Origin: an uncultured Microbacteriaceae bacterium
Lineage (GTDB): Bacteria; Actinomycetota; Actinomycetes; Actinomycetales; Microbacteriaceae
Length of the DNA stretch: 5,787 nt
Assembly (NCBI GenBank): GCA_943914115.1
Contig: CALUAU010000123.1
Span: 1-5,787 of the forward strand
Reading direction: 5' to 3'
Shown: positions 5,576 through 5,787 of the stretch, piece by piece
Layout: every line of letters begins with the position of its first letter
How positions within the stretch are numbered: the stretch's first letter is position 1
The notes under the pieces: model-generated
What the model was told of the DNA's origin: nothing
Seen by the model: only the letters and a program-made list of their open reading frames with translations
Database searches by the model: none
Program-made: the position numbers and the translations under genes

Positions 5576-5734
5576 CGAGATCCTCAGAGCGTTTCGCGAA
5601 CAATGCCATCCATTCCGGCAGTCACGCCGATGAATGCGCCGACCAGACTTCCCGGCTCACCGCGAATCACCTTAACGGCTGGAGGCTTGCGACCGCCACA
5701 CCCGGCGCGTTTACCCCAGCACCGCCACTGACAG
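5576..5734 (-). other. nhaA upstream region: promoter and leader, with a possible 28-codon ORF
   Basis: The 159 bp between tRNA-Arg and nhaA must hold the nhaA promoter unless transcription reads through from the tRNA. TAAGGT (5674-5669) is a possible -10 box with no clear -35, giving a leader of about 85 nt. A GCCG/CGGC hairpin (5638-5641 with 5653-5656, 11-nt loop) and a perfect TTCGCGAA palindrome (5593-5600) lie inside. A minus-strand frame from GTG at 5670 to TGA at 5584 encodes 28 residues, beginning MIRGEPGSLVG and ending MDGIVRETL; an internal ATG at 5613 would give only 9 residues. No SD precedes either start, and I recognise no family or known riboswitch. The -10 candidate overlaps the GTG, so the two readings exclude each other. 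Confidence 0.35.
5581..5585 (-). promoter_or_regulatory. Ribosome binding site of nhaA (GAGGA)
   Basis: GAGGA on the minus strand sits 5 nt before the nhaA ATG and fixes this start. It overlaps the TGA (5584-5586) of a possible short upstream reading frame (5584-5670), an arrangement compatible with translational coupling. Confidence 0.7.

Positions 5735-5787
<53 letters not shown>

Noticed and set aside
5138..5731. Plus-strand frame of 197 codons opposite nhaA and its leader
   Set aside because: Most of it is antisense to nhaA, and its composition (runs of Arg, Pro and Gly) looks like a shadow frame.

Overview
This window looks like chromosomal DNA of a high-GC Gram-positive bacterium (Actinomycetota), most likely a member of the Microbacteriaceae. 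The evidence is GC-rich third codon positions, short intergenic gaps, start codons that often lack a Shine-Dalgarno (SD) sequence, an SSB of the actinobacterial type that begins MSDQITVVG, and the gene order msrA - ssb - small lipoprotein - ettA. The family assignment rests on remembered gene order and protein style, not on a search.

Layout from left to right. Positions 1-603 (minus) are the first 201 codons of the ABC-F translation factor EttA; the rest lies outside the window. Positions 662-1144 (minus) encode a 160-residue lipoprotein of unknown function, and 1272-1745 (minus) a single-stranded DNA-binding protein. A 13-bp hairpin separates these two. Positions 1746-1930 form a 185-bp spacer upstream of ssb that holds a perfect DnaA-box nonamer inside a 22-bp imperfect palindrome. 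Positions 1931-2455 (minus) are msrA. Only 24 bp away, facing the other direction, 2480-3343 (plus) encodes a fold-type IV PLP enzyme, probably aminodeoxychorismate lyase (PabC-like). It converges on nadE (3381-4193, minus) across a 37-bp gap filled with hairpins. nhaA (4238-5575, minus) lies 44 bp upstream of nadE and may be transcribed with it. A 159-bp nhaA leader follows, and then the 3' two thirds of a tRNA-Arg(UCU) gene (5735-5787, minus) cut by the window edge.

The genes are individual housekeeping functions, not one pathway: translation gating (ettA), DNA replication and repair (ssb), repair of oxidised methionine (msrA), folate precursor synthesis (pabC-like), NAD synthesis (nadE) and sodium/pH homeostasis (nhaA). 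I see no mobile element, CRISPR array, phage gene or defence system, and no clearly new system.

The most interesting signals are regulatory. Three start codons (ettA, msrA, pabC-like) have a TANNNT hexamer ending exactly 7 nt before the A of ATG, which predicts leaderless mRNAs. In the msrA/pabC gap the two hexamers overlap on opposite strands and share one TA step, forming a compact two-way promoter. The palindrome with the DnaA box upstream of ssb and the nhaA leader, with a possible small ORF ending in the nhaA SD, are the other two places worth a second look.
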